This document shows positions 17,022 through 25,750 of a stretch of 59,111 nucleotides of DNA, one piece after another. A program made the translations under genes and the position numbers. Where the stretch lies: assembly GCA_902491395.1 (NCBI GenBank), contig CABUHO010000014.1:1-59111 (forward strand), in the 5' to 3' direction. Under the pieces are notes generated by a model. That model was given only the letters and a program-made list of their open reading frames with translations, did no database searches and was not told the DNA's origin. Source of the DNA: an uncultured Collinsella sp. (GTDB lineage: Bacteria > Actinomycetota > Coriobacteriia > Coriobacteriales > Coriobacteriaceae). Position 1 is the stretch's first letter, and every line of letters starts with the position of its first letter.

Positions 17022-18377
17022 TTAGTAGGTGCGATCGTTGAGCGTGCTCCAGAGCTTCTTGGACTCAGCCATGGTCCACGCGTTGATCTTTTCCTCATCA
17101 ATGCCAACGAACTCGCGATCCTTGTACAGGATGCGGCCGTTGATGATGGTGGTGCGGCAGTTTTTGCCCATCATGCCAAAGAGCATGTGGCCGTCGATAT
17201 TCTCCTCGCTCAGCGGCGTAAAGGGCTTGTAGTCCATGACGATAACGTCGGCGGCAGCGCCGGCCTCGAGCACGCCGAGCTTGCGATCAAAGTACTTGCT
17301 CGCCATCTTGGCGTTGTTCTCGAACAGCATGGTCATGGCCTCGCACCAGCCCACGTTGGGCATGGCGGCGTTGTGGCGCTGAATGATCAGGAAGACCTTA
17401 AGGCTCTCGAGCATATCGTGGGTGTAGGCGTCGGTGCCCATGCACACGGGGATGCCGCGGCGGAAGAACTCAAGCACGGGGGCGCAGCCCACGGCGTTGC
17501 CCATATTGGATTCGGGGTTGTTGACGAGCCAGGTGCCGGACTCTTTGACGATGTCCATCTCGGCGGGCGTCACGTGGATGCAGTGGCCCAGCATGGTGTC
17601 GGGACCGAGCAGGTTGTGCTGCAGCAGGCGCTCGACGGGGCTGATGCCACCGCGGTTGAGGCGGGAATCCCACACGTCGTTCATGCCCTCGCACACATGG
17701 ATGTGGAAGCCGGTCAGGCCGTTGTTGGCCTCGGCCATCTTGTCCATGGTCTCGTCCGACAGCGTAAAGGTGGCGTGACCGCCAAACATGGCGGCGATCA
17801 TGTGGTTGTGGTTATCGCGACGCTCCTTGGCGGCCCACTGGGCAAATTCGGCGTTCTCGGCAATGGCCTGGTCGCATTTTTCCTGGCCGCGGCGATCGGA
17901 GACCTCGTAGCACAGGCACGAACGCATGCCCAGCTCCTGAGCTGCATCCTTAATAGTAAAGAGGCTTCCCGGGATTTCACAGAAGCTCGCATGGTGATCG
18001 AAGATCGTGGTGACGCCATCGCGGATGGAGTCAAGAATCGTGGCATAGGCGCTGGCCTTGGTGCCGTCGAGCGTCAGGTTGTCATCGATCTTCCACCACT
18101 GCTGCTCAAGATTCTCCAAGAAGTTGGTGGGGTTGCAGCCCTTAATGGCAAGACCGCGGGCCAGACCCGAGTAGATGTGGGTGTGGCAGTTGATGAGTCC
18201 GGGCATGATGAGGTTGCCCTGGGCGTCGACGTACTCGGCATCCGGGTACTTGGCCTTGAGCTCGCACTCGGGGCCCACTTCGACGATCGTATCTCCGTCA
18301 ATGGCGACCGCACCGTTGGGAATGAACGGGGTCTGAGCGTTGCGAGTAAAGACGGAACCGTTAGCGACCAGAAGCAT
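17022..18377 (-). CDS. ssnA: SsnA, putative aminohydrolase of purine catabolism
   Basis: 451-residue amidohydrolase-fold protein (guanine/chlorohydrolase type). The start at 18377 (MLLVANGSVF) is preceded by GAAGGGAGC; six more codons upstream are open but less likely. Metal ligands appear in NCHTHIY (H65, H67), in the LGHCIH region and in MGTDAYTHD (about 315), typical of a mononuclear zinc deaminase. In purine clusters it sits with ygfK and xdhD and is thought to deaminate or hydrolyse a purine intermediate; the substrate is not proven. It lies 149 bp before ygfK with a strong hairpin in between. Confidence 0.92.
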   Translation of the reverse strand: MLLVANGSVFTRNAQTPFIPNGAVAIDGDTIVEVGPECELKAKYPDAEYVDAQGNLIMPGLINCHTHIYSGLARGLAIKGCNPTNFLENLEQQWWKIDDNLTLDGTKASAYATILDSIRDGVTTIFDHHASFCEIPGSLFTIKDAAQELGMRSCLCYEVSDRRGQEKCDQAIAENAEFAQWAAKERRDNHNHMIAAMFGGHATFTLSDETMDKMAEANNGLTGFHIHVCEGMNDVWDSRLNRGGISPVERLLQHNLLGPDTMLGHCIHVTPAEMDIVKESGTWLVNNPESNMGNAVGCAPVLEFFRRGIPVCMGTDAYTHDMLESLKVFLIIQRHNAAMPNVGWCEAMTMLFENNAKMASKYFDRKLGVLEAGAAADVIVMDYKPFTPLSEENIDGHMLFGMMGKNCRTTIINGRILYKDREFVGIDEEKINAWTMAESKKLWSTLNDRTY

Positions 18378-18525
18378 GAATGCTCCCTTCAACATCAGGG
18401 GCGGGGTTTGACACCTCTGACATGGCGGAGTGCGAAGCGCCGGCCTACACCGGAAACGGGCCCTCTCCCGTCAACGCTTCACCAAAGGGACAAACCCTTT
18501 GAAGTGCGGCTTGACGCCGCATGGC

Positions 18526-18555
18526 GTCGGCGGACGAGGCGATGCGCCCGCCGAC
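18526..18555. terminator. Hairpin between the permease and ssnA
   Basis: GTCGGCGG pairs with CCGCCGAC 17 bp after the permease stop. A second small hairpin CAAAGGG/CCCTTTG is at 18483-18501. Weak T content suggests attenuation within the operon, not full termination. Confidence 0.4.
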
Positions 18556-18572
18556 GAATAGCACCGAATTGG

Positions 18573-19967
18573 TTACTTCTTGCTCTCGGGCAAGACCAGA
18601 TCCACGGCAGCGTCCTTGGCAGCATCGATGTGCTGAGCCACGACCGGCGTCTGCGGAAGGATCAGGTTAAGGACAATGGCCATGATGGCGGTGGGGGTCA
18701 CGGCATTGGAGCCGATGACGGTGGACACCCAGGCGGGCATACCCTCGCCGGCAAGGCAACCGCTGGCCATCCAGATACCCAGGCCAAAGACGACGGAGGT
18801 GCCGACGATGGTGGTAGTGCGCTGCGTGAGGCCCTCGCGGGTGAACATGCGCACGCCGTTCATGGTGATGGTGCCAAAGACGCCGACGGTCGCGCCGCCG
18901 ATGACGGGCTGCGGGATAGCGGAAAGGACGGCAGAGAGCTGCGGGAACAGACCGGCGATGGCAAAGACGGCCGCGATAATCACAAAGACCCACTTGTTGA
19001 CGACCTTGTTGGAGCAGATGATGCCCACGTTCTGGCCAAGGGCGCTGGTGGGAAGGCCGCCCAGCAGGCCGCCGACCATAGAGGTGAGGCCCTGGGACAC
19101 GATAGCGCCGGAGAGCTCGCGCTCGGTGGGCATACGGTCGATGGAGCCCAGGCAGGCGGCGGAGACGTCGCCGATAACCTGAATGGCGACCATGGGGAAC
19201 ACGACGGCGAGGGTAATGCAGACCTCGGGATCAAACTCAAGCGCGTAGGGCATGAGTTTGGGAAGCGCGAAGACCTGGGCGGTGGCGACGCTGGAGAAGT
19301 CGATCATGCCAAAGGGGATGGAGACAATCATGCCGACGATCATGCCAAAGAACACGGATCCCAGCTTGAGCGTGCCCTTGCCAAAGTTGGCGAGCGCAAA
19401 GACCACGGCGAAGGTGATAAGAGCGACGCACCAGGCCTGCGGGGTGCCCCACAGCGGCGTGCCCATACCGCCGGCCATATACTTGACGGCCGTGGGATAG
19501 AGAGAGACGCCAATGGAGAAGATGACCGTACCGGTCACGACGGGCGGGAACAGCCACTTGATCTTGCTGTAGGCCAGACCAAAGAGGACCGCGACGGCGC
19601 CGCCGACGATCTCGCCTCCCAACAGCGCGCCAAAGCTAAAGCCCGAGGCGCCCATGGCCTGCAGGGCCGGGAGGAACGCGAACGAAACGCCCATGACGAT
19701 GGGCAGGCCGCCGCCGATGCGACGGAAGGGAGCGAAAGCCTGAAGGGCCGTGTCGATCGCCGAAAGAATGAGCGCGACCTGAATGATATCGGTGCTCTGC
19801 TGGCTATTAAAGCCGTAGACGCCGGCCATGATGACCGCCGGGGTAATGATACCGGCAAACGATGCCAGTACGTGCTGAAGGGCACACGGGATCATTTCCT
19901 TAACGGGAGGCATGCCTTCGCGAGTGAACAGGGCTTCAGTGCCGTTCGTAACCGTCTCCTGGGTCAT
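18573..19967 (-). CDS. Uracil-xanthine/urate permease (NCS2 family)
   Basis: 464-residue membrane protein with about 12-14 hydrophobic segments, matching the nucleobase:cation symporter-2 family (XanP/UacT/PbuX type). The start at 19967 (MTQETVTNG) is chosen because GGTGG lies just upstream and the preceding 29 codons look noncoding. Recognisable pieces are CALQHVLASFAGIITPAVIMAG near the N-terminus, the central GDVSAACLGS segment and the TSALGQNVGII region with an N-V-G characteristic of the family. It would import xanthine, urate or a related purine for the downstream enzymes. First gene of the purine operon and divergent from the YheO-type regulator. Confidence 0.93.
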   Translation of the reverse strand: MTQETVTNGTEALFTREGMPPVKEMIPCALQHVLASFAGIITPAVIMAGVYGFNSQQSTDIIQVALILSAIDTALQAFAPFRRIGGGLPIVMGVSFAFLPALQAMGASGFSFGALLGGEIVGGAVAVLFGLAYSKIKWLFPPVVTGTVIFSIGVSLYPTAVKYMAGGMGTPLWGTPQAWCVALITFAVVFALANFGKGTLKLGSVFFGMIVGMIVSIPFGMIDFSSVATAQVFALPKLMPYALEFDPEVCITLAVVFPMVAIQVIGDVSAACLGSIDRMPTERELSGAIVSQGLTSMVGGLLGGLPTSALGQNVGIICSNKVVNKWVFVIIAAVFAIAGLFPQLSAVLSAIPQPVIGGATVGVFGTITMNGVRMFTREGLTQRTTTIVGTSVVFGLGIWMASGCLAGEGMPAWVSTVIGSNAVTPTAIMAIVLNLILPQTPVVAQHIDAAKDAAVDLVLPESKK

Positions 19968-20067
19968 TTGACCACCAATCCTCGAAGTAGTTGTTTTCGC
20001 ATCTAACGCTCTATTGTGACGCAGTGCGGGGTTGAGGTTGTGCCTTCGTTGCATATCGTATTAAAGA

Positions 20068-20082
20068 TGATTCTCATTCTCA
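20068..20082. promoter_or_regulatory. Fur-box-like sequence upstream of the permease
   Basis: TGATTCTCATTCTCA, or TGAGAATGAGAATCA on the other strand, matches the 7-1-7 Fur consensus at 11 of 14 positions. It lies 101 bp before the permease ATG in the permease/regulator divergent region. An iron link would make sense for an Fe-S-rich operon, but chance similarity in an AT-rich patch is possible. Confidence 0.3.
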
Positions 20083-20319
20083 ATAATAATTTTTTGTTAT
20101 CAGACTATTCTTCAGCTGAAATAACTCGTTTCCGCAGGTCAGGAATGTGTCTGGTCTAAATAACATCTTACTTTTCTTTTGGTCGACCGTTTACCGCCAA
20201 AATCATACCGTTCGTCTGCATTACGCAATGTACCTGCGGATATACGAGATGATGAGCAGCGTGTTACCATGAGAAAAAATTGTTATGAACATTTCCGATT
20301 TCACCCAAAGGAGTTGCCC

Positions 20320-20976
20320 GTGAACGAGACCGTACGCCGCTTTTTGCCGATGGTCGATTTCCTGGAGCAGATACTCGGCAAAAACAGCGAAATCGTGCTG
20401 CACGATTTCTCGGATCCCGACCACGCCATCGTCGATATTCGCAACGGCATCGTGAGCGGCCGCAAGGTCGGCGGTCCTGCCACCGATCTGGCGCTCAAGA
20501 TCATGCACGACCCCAAGTATCGCGACCTGCCGTTTATTACGGGCTACGAGGGGCGCGGCGCCGGCGGCAAGACGCTGGAGTCCGCGACGTACTTTATCCG
20601 CGAGAATGACGAGATCGTCGGTATGCTCTGCGTCAACACCGACCTCTCGACCGTGCGCTCCATCAACGCCATGGCGCAGCAGCTCATGGCCTGCTTCGAC
20701 GCTGTGCCAAGGCAGCCGGAGCCCGCGTCTATCGAGGTCGAAAGCCTTTCGGAGTCCACACAGGAGCTCATCGACCGCAGCATTGCCGAGTTGCTGAGCG
20801 CGCGCGGGCTGGATGTAGCGTCGCTTGGTCAGAGCGACCGCGTGGACGTCATTCGCCACCTCAACGGCAACGGGGTGTTCATGCTCAAGGGCGCTGTGGC
20901 CTGCGCCGCCACCGCGCTGGGCATTTCGGAGCCCAGCGTATACCGCTACCTGCAAAAAGTCCGCAAGGAAGGCTAA
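20320..20976 (+). CDS. YheO-type transcriptional regulator (PAS-like domain plus HTH)
   Basis: 218 residues from a GTG at 20320 with AAAGGAG 6 nt before it; upstream in-frame ATGs lack this. The N-terminal YheO-type PAS domain contains LPMVDFLEQILG, EIVLHDFSDPDHAIVDIRNG and the GGPATDLALK segment. The C-terminal HTH has LGISEPSVYRYLQKVR. Relatives regulate amino-acid and purine catabolism genes. It is transcribed away from the permease-ssnA-ygfK-xdhD operon and so is the likely local regulator, sensing a purine through the PAS domain (inference). It ends at a strong terminator shared with ridA. Confidence 0.88.
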   Translation: MNETVRRFLPMVDFLEQILGKNSEIVLHDFSDPDHAIVDIRNGIVSGRKVGGPATDLALKIMHDPKYRDLPFITGYEGRGAGGKTLESATYFIRENDEIVGMLCVNTDLSTVRSINAMAQQLMACFDAVPRQPEPASIEVESLSESTQELIDRSIAELLSARGLDVASLGQSDRVDVIRHLNGNGVFMLKGAVACAATALGISEPSVYRYLQKVRKEG

Positions 20977-21028
20977 CGAGCAAAATGGAGCGCCCTTGGT
21001 GGCTCCACAAGCGATCCGTCACGTGACA

Positions 21029-21066
21029 AAAGAACCCTGCAGCTCGCACTGCAGGGTTCTTTTTGC
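21029..21066. terminator. Bidirectional terminator between the regulator and ridA
   Basis: AGAACCCTGCAG pairs perfectly with CTGCAGGGTTCT over CTCGCA, with A-rich and T-rich flanks (AAAAGAA ... TTCTTTTTG). It serves two convergent genes. Confidence 0.9.
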
Positions 21067-21093
21067 ATGTCATGTTTAGTTGTGGCCAACGCC

Positions 21094-21471
21094 TTAGAGA
21101 GCGGCGACGACCTCGATCTCGACCAGACCGCCAGCCGGAAGAGCGGCAACCTGGAAAGCGCTGCGCGCGGGGAACGGGGCCTCGAACTTGGAGGCGTAGA
21201 TCTCGTTTACGGCAGCGAAGTCGGCAATGTCAGCCAGGTAGACTGTGGTCTTGACGACATCGGCAAAGGTGGCGCCGGCAGCGGTCAGCAGGGCCTCGAC
21301 GTTGGCGAGGGACTGTTTGGCCTGGGCCTCGACACCCTCGGGCAGCTTGCCGGTCGCGGGATCGATGCCCAGCTGGCCGGACAGGAACACCATGTTGCCA
21401 GTCTGGATACCGGGGGAATACGGGCCGATGGCTGCGGGTGCGTTATCGGAAGACACGACGGTCTTGCTCAT
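21094..21471 (-). CDS. ridA: RidA-family reactive intermediate deaminase
   Basis: 125 residues starting MSKTVVSSDNAPAAIGPYSPG, with AAGGAG upstream; the longer open frame to 21624 is noncoding. Family signatures are AIGPYSPGIQ, FLSGQLGIDP, NVEALLTAAG and the catalytic arginine in PARSAFQVAALP near residue 105. RidA enzymes hydrolyse enamine/imine intermediates such as 2-aminoacrylate released by PLP enzymes. It is convergent with the purine regulator and separated from the U32 gene. A link to purine or amino-acid nitrogen metabolism is possible, but it may simply be housekeeping. Confidence 0.94.
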   Translation of the reverse strand: MSKTVVSSDNAPAAIGPYSPGIQTGNMVFLSGQLGIDPATGKLPEGVEAQAKQSLANVEALLTAAGATFADVVKTTVYLADIADFAAVNEIYASKFEAPFPARSAFQVAALPAGGLVEIEVVAAL

Positions 21472-21769
21472 GTTTTTCTCCTTACAAGTAAAAGGGAACG
21501 GGAGCGCGGCGTTCACACCGGGAGGCACAGTTCGGTCTGAACACCGCGCTTGATTGGGATAGTACTCAAGGTTTCCGCGCGATGCAAGATTATTATCACG
21601 TTGCGAGAATATTTTATCGCCCAACGGTTTCCCCGGACCGCTGAACGGTTCTCATGTGGAGCAGCCAGTCCAAGCTGCTGAAGACTTTATCCCGCTTAGA
21701 GCACGGGCATCGCCTGCCGCGACGGCACCACTATACTTTTGAATATCTGAGCATTTTGAAAGGCAGGAT

Positions 21770-24265
21770 ATGACCGCAACCGCCAGTCGAACCACCAACC
21801 GCAGACCCGAGCTTTTGGCGCCCGCCGGAGGGCCCGAGCCCTTTGCCGCCGCACTCGCCGCCGGGGCAGACGCCATCTACTGCGGCATGGGCAGCTTCAA
21901 CGCACGCCGCAAGGCCACCAACTTTACCGACGAGGCCTTTGAGCAGGCCTGCCGCGCCGCGCATCTGGCCGGCTCGCGCGTCTACGTCACGGTCAACATC
22001 GTCATCAAGGAATCCGAGATGAGCGATGCGCTGCAGCTCATCCATCGCTGCTCCACGCTGGGCGCCGACGCCTTCATCATCCAGGACTGGGGCCTGTTCT
22101 TTGAGGTCAAGCGCACGATGCCCGGCATCGAGACGCATATCTCGACCCAGGCGAACATCCACGACGACCGCGGAACCCTTTGGTGCCGCGAGCAGGGCGC
22201 CGACCGCGTGACCCTCTCGCGCGAGCTTTCCATCGACGAGATTGCCGCCATCCACGACGCCGCGCCCGATGTGGACCTTGAGGTCTTTAGCCATGGCGCC
22301 ATCTGCTTTTGCTACTCGGGTCTGTGCCTGCTGTCGAGCTTTGCCATGGCGGGCCGCTCGGCCAACCGCGGCATGTGCGCTCAACCCTGTCGCCTACCCT
22401 ACGAGCTAATTGACGAGAACGGCCGCTCGCTCTCCCCTGCCGGTCGCGAGCGCGCTCTATGCCCGCGCGACACCAACACTTCGCAGCTCGTTCGCCGTCT
22501 GTATGACGCCGGCGCCGCATCGCTCAAGCTCGAGGGCCGCATGAAGGCGCCCGATTACGTGTACTCCATCGTCGATGTGTATCGTCATCAGATTGATGAC
22601 ATGCTGGCCGGAACCACCGTTGCCAAGGACGAGAAAGCCGCCCGCCAGCGCCAGCTCAAGCGCTGCTTTAACCGCGACTTTACGCACGCCTATCAGGATG
22701 GCACCTCGGGCGACGAGATGATGAGTTACGAGCGTTCCAACAACCGCGGCCAGATCGTGGGCACGGTGCTGGGCAGCCGCCCGGCCAACCGCGATGTGCG
22801 CGGGCTCAAGCCTGACGATCGCCGTCGCCGTGCCGCCATCGCCCGCATTGAGCTGTTTGAGCCCGTGGGCAAGGGCGATCTGCTGGAGCTTCGCCACGAT
22901 AACGAGTTTGACCAGTTCCTGACCACCATTGCCGCCGATGATGCCGCAGCCGGTGAAGTCATCGAATGTCGCGTACCCCGCAGCATGCCCGAGGGCTGCC
23001 GCGTCCGCGTGATTCGCAGCCAGCGTGCCATCGACGCCGCCGGCGCCGCGCTCAAGCGCGATGTGCTGCGCCGCCGAGCTGTTGACGTGTCCGTCGTGGC
23101 GCGCCTGGGCGAGCCGTTTACCGTGACGCTCACCTGCTGCGACGACCCTTCGCTTACGGCCACGGCCACGGGCTTTACCGTCGAAGTCGCCAAGACCCGT
23201 GCGGTCGAGGCGTCCGATCTGGTTGAGCACGTCGGCCGCATGGGTTCCTCTCCCTTTGAGGCTGCGAGCTTTGAGGTGGCGCTCGATGAGGGCTGTGGCA
23301 TGGGCTTCTCCGCCGTACATAAGGTGCGCGCCGCCGCTTGCAAGGCGCTGGAAGAGGCCATTCTGGCGCCGTACGCGGAGCGCGCGAAAACGCTCGAGCT
23401 GCCGGCGATTGTCACCAGTAATTCCCGCCCCGCGCCCGAGCACTACCGCGACGAGCCGCAGATCTGCGCCACCGTCACCTCGCTCGAGGCCGCCGAGGCA
23501 GCGCGGGCGGAGGGTGCAACGCGCATCTACATGACCACTGACGCGCTCGATGCGGCCAAGCTCTCCCCCGCCGATACGTTTGAGCAGGGCATCGTACCCG
23601 TGCTCGATGAGGTCTGCCGCGCCGTTGACCACGTCCGCGTTGACCCATGGGTTGTTGCTGGCGCCACGGTCGCTATTGGCAACATCTCTGAGCTTGCCCT
23701 GGCCGCTCAGGTTGGCGCCACGGCCGAGATTCGCTCTTGCCTGCCGGTGCACAACACGCCCTGCATGGAGGCACTCGCCGAACGCGGAGCCGGCGCGTTT
23801 TGGCTCTCGCCCGAGATCACGCTCGACGAGATTGTCTCGCTCGGCGCCGCCGCGCCCGCGGCTCTGGGCATCACCGTCTTTGGCCGCCCGCGCGTCATGA
23901 CAAGCGAGCATTGCATTCTGCAGGTTGCCAACGGCTGCATCCACGATTGTGCCAACTGCCGCCTGCGTGCCCGCAAGCTCTCGCTCAAGAATATCGACGG
24001 CAAGGTCATGCCGGTGCGTACCGACATCCACGGCCGCTCACGCCTGTACGACGCCTACCCCATCGACCTCACGCCGCAAGTTCCGCAGCTGCTCGATGCC
24101 GGCGTGCGCCGTCTTATGGTCGACGGAACCTTGCTCGAGGCCGATGAGATTGGCCGTGCCGTCGCTCGCGTCCGTCGCGCTGTCGAGGCGGCTCAAGCCG
24201 GCCGCAAGCCGGCCGCCCGCCTGCGCGGCGCCACCTCGGGCTGCATGTTTGTGGGAATTAGCTAA
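21770..24265 (+). CDS. U32-family protein with DUF3656, RlhA-like rRNA hydroxylation factor
   Basis: 831-residue member of peptidase family U32. The N-terminal barrel starts LLAPAGGPEPFAAALAAGADA. The U32 signature is CFCYSGLCLLSS (C179-C186 area) followed by RSANRGMCAQPCR (C203, C207). The DUF3656 segment and a C-terminal part with CIHDCANCRLR (about 720) follow. Despite the name, characterised U32 proteins modify RNA: RlhA hydroxylates C2501 of 23S rRNA and TrhP modifies tRNA. The C-terminal extension makes it longer than E. coli RlhA. The downstream RluA-family gene begins 15 nt after its stop, which supports an RNA-modification role. GAAAGGCAGG precedes the ATG. Confidence 0.85.
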   Translation: MTATASRTTNRRPELLAPAGGPEPFAAALAAGADAIYCGMGSFNARRKATNFTDEAFEQACRAAHLAGSRVYVTVNIVIKESEMSDALQLIHRCSTLGADAFIIQDWGLFFEVKRTMPGIETHISTQANIHDDRGTLWCREQGADRVTLSRELSIDEIAAIHDAAPDVDLEVFSHGAICFCYSGLCLLSSFAMAGRSANRGMCAQPCRLPYELIDENGRSLSPAGRERALCPRDTNTSQLVRRLYDAGAASLKLEGRMKAPDYVYSIVDVYRHQIDDMLAGTTVAKDEKAARQRQLKRCFNRDFTHAYQDGTSGDEMMSYERSNNRGQIVGTVLGSRPANRDVRGLKPDDRRRRAAIARIELFEPVGKGDLLELRHDNEFDQFLTTIAADDAAAGEVIECRVPRSMPEGCRVRVIRSQRAIDAAGAALKRDVLRRRAVDVSVVARLGEPFTVTLTCCDDPSLTATATGFTVEVAKTRAVEASDLVEHVGRMGSSPFEAASFEVALDEGCGMGFSAVHKVRAAACKALEEAILAPYAERAKTLELPAIVTSNSRPAPEHYRDEPQICATVTSLEAAEAARAEGATRIYMTTDALDAAKLSPADTFEQGIVPVLDEVCRAVDHVRVDPWVVAGATVAIGNISELALAAQVGATAEIRSCLPVHNTPCMEALAERGAGAFWLSPEITLDEIVSLGAAAPAALGITVFGRPRVMTSEHCILQVANGCIHDCANCRLRARKLSLKNIDGKVMPVRTDIHGRSRLYDAYPIDLTPQVPQLLDAGVRRLMVDGTLLEADEIGRAVARVRRAVEAAQAGRKPAARLRGATSGCMFVGIS

Positions 24266-24280
24266 CCGAAAGGCTTACAC

Positions 24281-24940
24281 GTGAACGAAGAACCTCAAGT
24301 CCTCTACTGCGACGCCTGGCTCATGGCCATCGACAAGCCCGCCGGCATGATCGTCCACGGTGACGGCACCGGCGAGCGCACACTTACCGACTACGCCAGC
24401 GACCTGCTGCTGGCGATGGGCGACGGCTTTGCCGCGACCGACATGCAGCCGCTCAATCGCCTGGACCGCAGCACCACCGGCGTGGTGCTGTTCTCGCTCG
24501 ACAAGCAGACGCAGCCCGCCTTTGACCAGATGGTCATCGACCACGCATTCGAAAAGCACTATCTGGCGCTCGCCGAGGGCAAGATCGACTGGAACGAAAA
24601 GCTCATCGACAAGCCCATCGCCCGCGACCGCCACGATAGCCGCAAGATGCGCGTTGGCGCCAGCGGCAAGCCGTCTCAGACGCGCGTCAAGGTACTCAAG
24701 CGTCTTAAGAGCCGTCGTGGCCTGCCCACGCGTTCGTATATCGATGTTGAGCTGCTCACCGGCCGCAAGCACCAGATCCGCGTGCATCTGGCGAGCGAGC
24801 GTCACCCCCTGGTTGGCGACGACCTGTACGGAACGCCGCGCCCCTGCGGCCTGATGCTCCACGCCCACAGCGTGTCCTTCACGCATCCCGTAACCGGCGA
24901 GCACATCCACATCGAAGCCCCCTGCCCCTGGGAGCCCTAA
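24281..24940 (+). CDS. RluA-family pseudouridine synthase
   Basis: 219 residues from a GTG start. The catalytic motif is NRLDRSTTG with Asp62. TGRKHQIRVHLA and HPLVGDDLYG follow, as in RluA/RluD-type enzymes that convert uridine to pseudouridine in rRNA or tRNA. No S4 domain is present, so it resembles the short RluA/TruC-like group. It is in an operon with the U32 gene and ends at a terminator-like hairpin. The exact target base is unknown. Confidence 0.93.
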   Translation: MNEEPQVLYCDAWLMAIDKPAGMIVHGDGTGERTLTDYASDLLLAMGDGFAATDMQPLNRLDRSTTGVVLFSLDKQTQPAFDQMVIDHAFEKHYLALAEGKIDWNEKLIDKPIARDRHDSRKMRVGASGKPSQTRVKVLKRLKSRRGLPTRSYIDVELLTGRKHQIRVHLASERHPLVGDDLYGTPRPCGLMLHAHSVSFTHPVTGEHIHIEAPCPWEP

Positions 24941-24978
24941 ACCACCACAATGGGGACAGGCACCTTCGCGGTGGTTTT
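24939..24978. terminator. Hairpin between convergent rluA-type and deoR-type genes
   Basis: AAACCACC (24939-24946) pairs with GGTGGTTT (24970-24977), with T-rich and A-rich ends. The loop contains GGGGACAGG. It probably terminates from both sides. Confidence 0.5.
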
Positions 24979-25000
24979 GGCCTTAGCCCGTCCCTTGCTG

Positions 25001-25747
25001 TTAGACCGTGATGACGTTGTCCATTGCCCGGTACTTGGCAGGGACATCGCCTGCGGTAATAATCGTTGCGTCACGGAAGTCCGCGAACTTGACGGGCGCC
25101 ACCATGCCAAATTTACTGGCGTCCGAGATTACGAAGCGCTTGGCCGTATGACGCATCGAGATACGCTTTACTTGCGCCTCCTCGATATCGGGCGCCGTGA
25201 AGCCCTGCTCGGCGGCAATGCCGTTAGAGCCCCAAAAGCCACAGTTGAAGTTGTAGCGGTCTAAGGTTGCCAAGGCATCGGGGCCAACGAGCGCCTCGGT
25301 CTCGGGTTTGAGCTCGCCACCCAGCACCACGGTACGCATGCCGCGCAAAGCAAGGCGTTGAGCATGGAGCACGGAATCGGTCACATAGGTGACATCTTCA
25401 AGGTGTGGAAGATGCTCGATGAGCCTGAGCGTCGTCGAACCCGAGTCGATGTATACAAAGCTCTCGGGCTCCACAAGTGCCGCCGCACGGGCGCAGATAC
25501 GCTCCTTGTCGTCGTTATGGAGGTCACTGCGCTCATTGAGCGTTAGGTCACGCGTCACGTGCGCGCGCTCCAGACTTGTCGCACCTCCGTGCACCTTGGC
25601 GATACGGTGCGCGCGGTCGAGCGCCTGCAGATCGCGCCGAATGGTAGACGCTGTCACGCCCAGGGCCTCGGCAAGCTCCGGCACGGTAACCGAGCCGGCC
25701 TGCTGCACCATCGACACGATCGCGTTGAGCCTATCTTCCGCAAGCAT
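25001..25747 (-). CDS. DeoR-family transcriptional regulator
   Basis: 248 residues. The N-terminal HTH is VTVPELAEALGVTASTIRRDLQALD (about 20-45), followed by the family linker VHGGATSL. The C-terminal sensor domain includes YIDSGSTTLRLIEHLP and a GFWGSNGIAAEQGFTAPDIEEAQVK stretch typical of phosphosugar-sensing DeoR proteins. The start follows GAGGAGGAG at the end of the oxidoreductase gene, so the two are translationally close (3-nt gap). It probably controls this two-gene unit in response to a sugar phosphate; the ligand is unknown. Confidence 0.93.
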   Translation of the reverse strand: MLAEDRLNAIVSMVQQAGSVTVPELAEALGVTASTIRRDLQALDRAHRIAKVHGGATSLERAHVTRDLTLNERSDLHNDDKERICARAAALVEPESFVYIDSGSTTLRLIEHLPHLEDVTYVTDSVLHAQRLALRGMRTVVLGGELKPETEALVGPDALATLDRYNFNCGFWGSNGIAAEQGFTAPDIEEAQVKRISMRHTAKRFVISDASKFGMVAPVKFADFRDATIITAGDVPAKYRAMDNVITV

Positions 25748-25750
25748 CGC

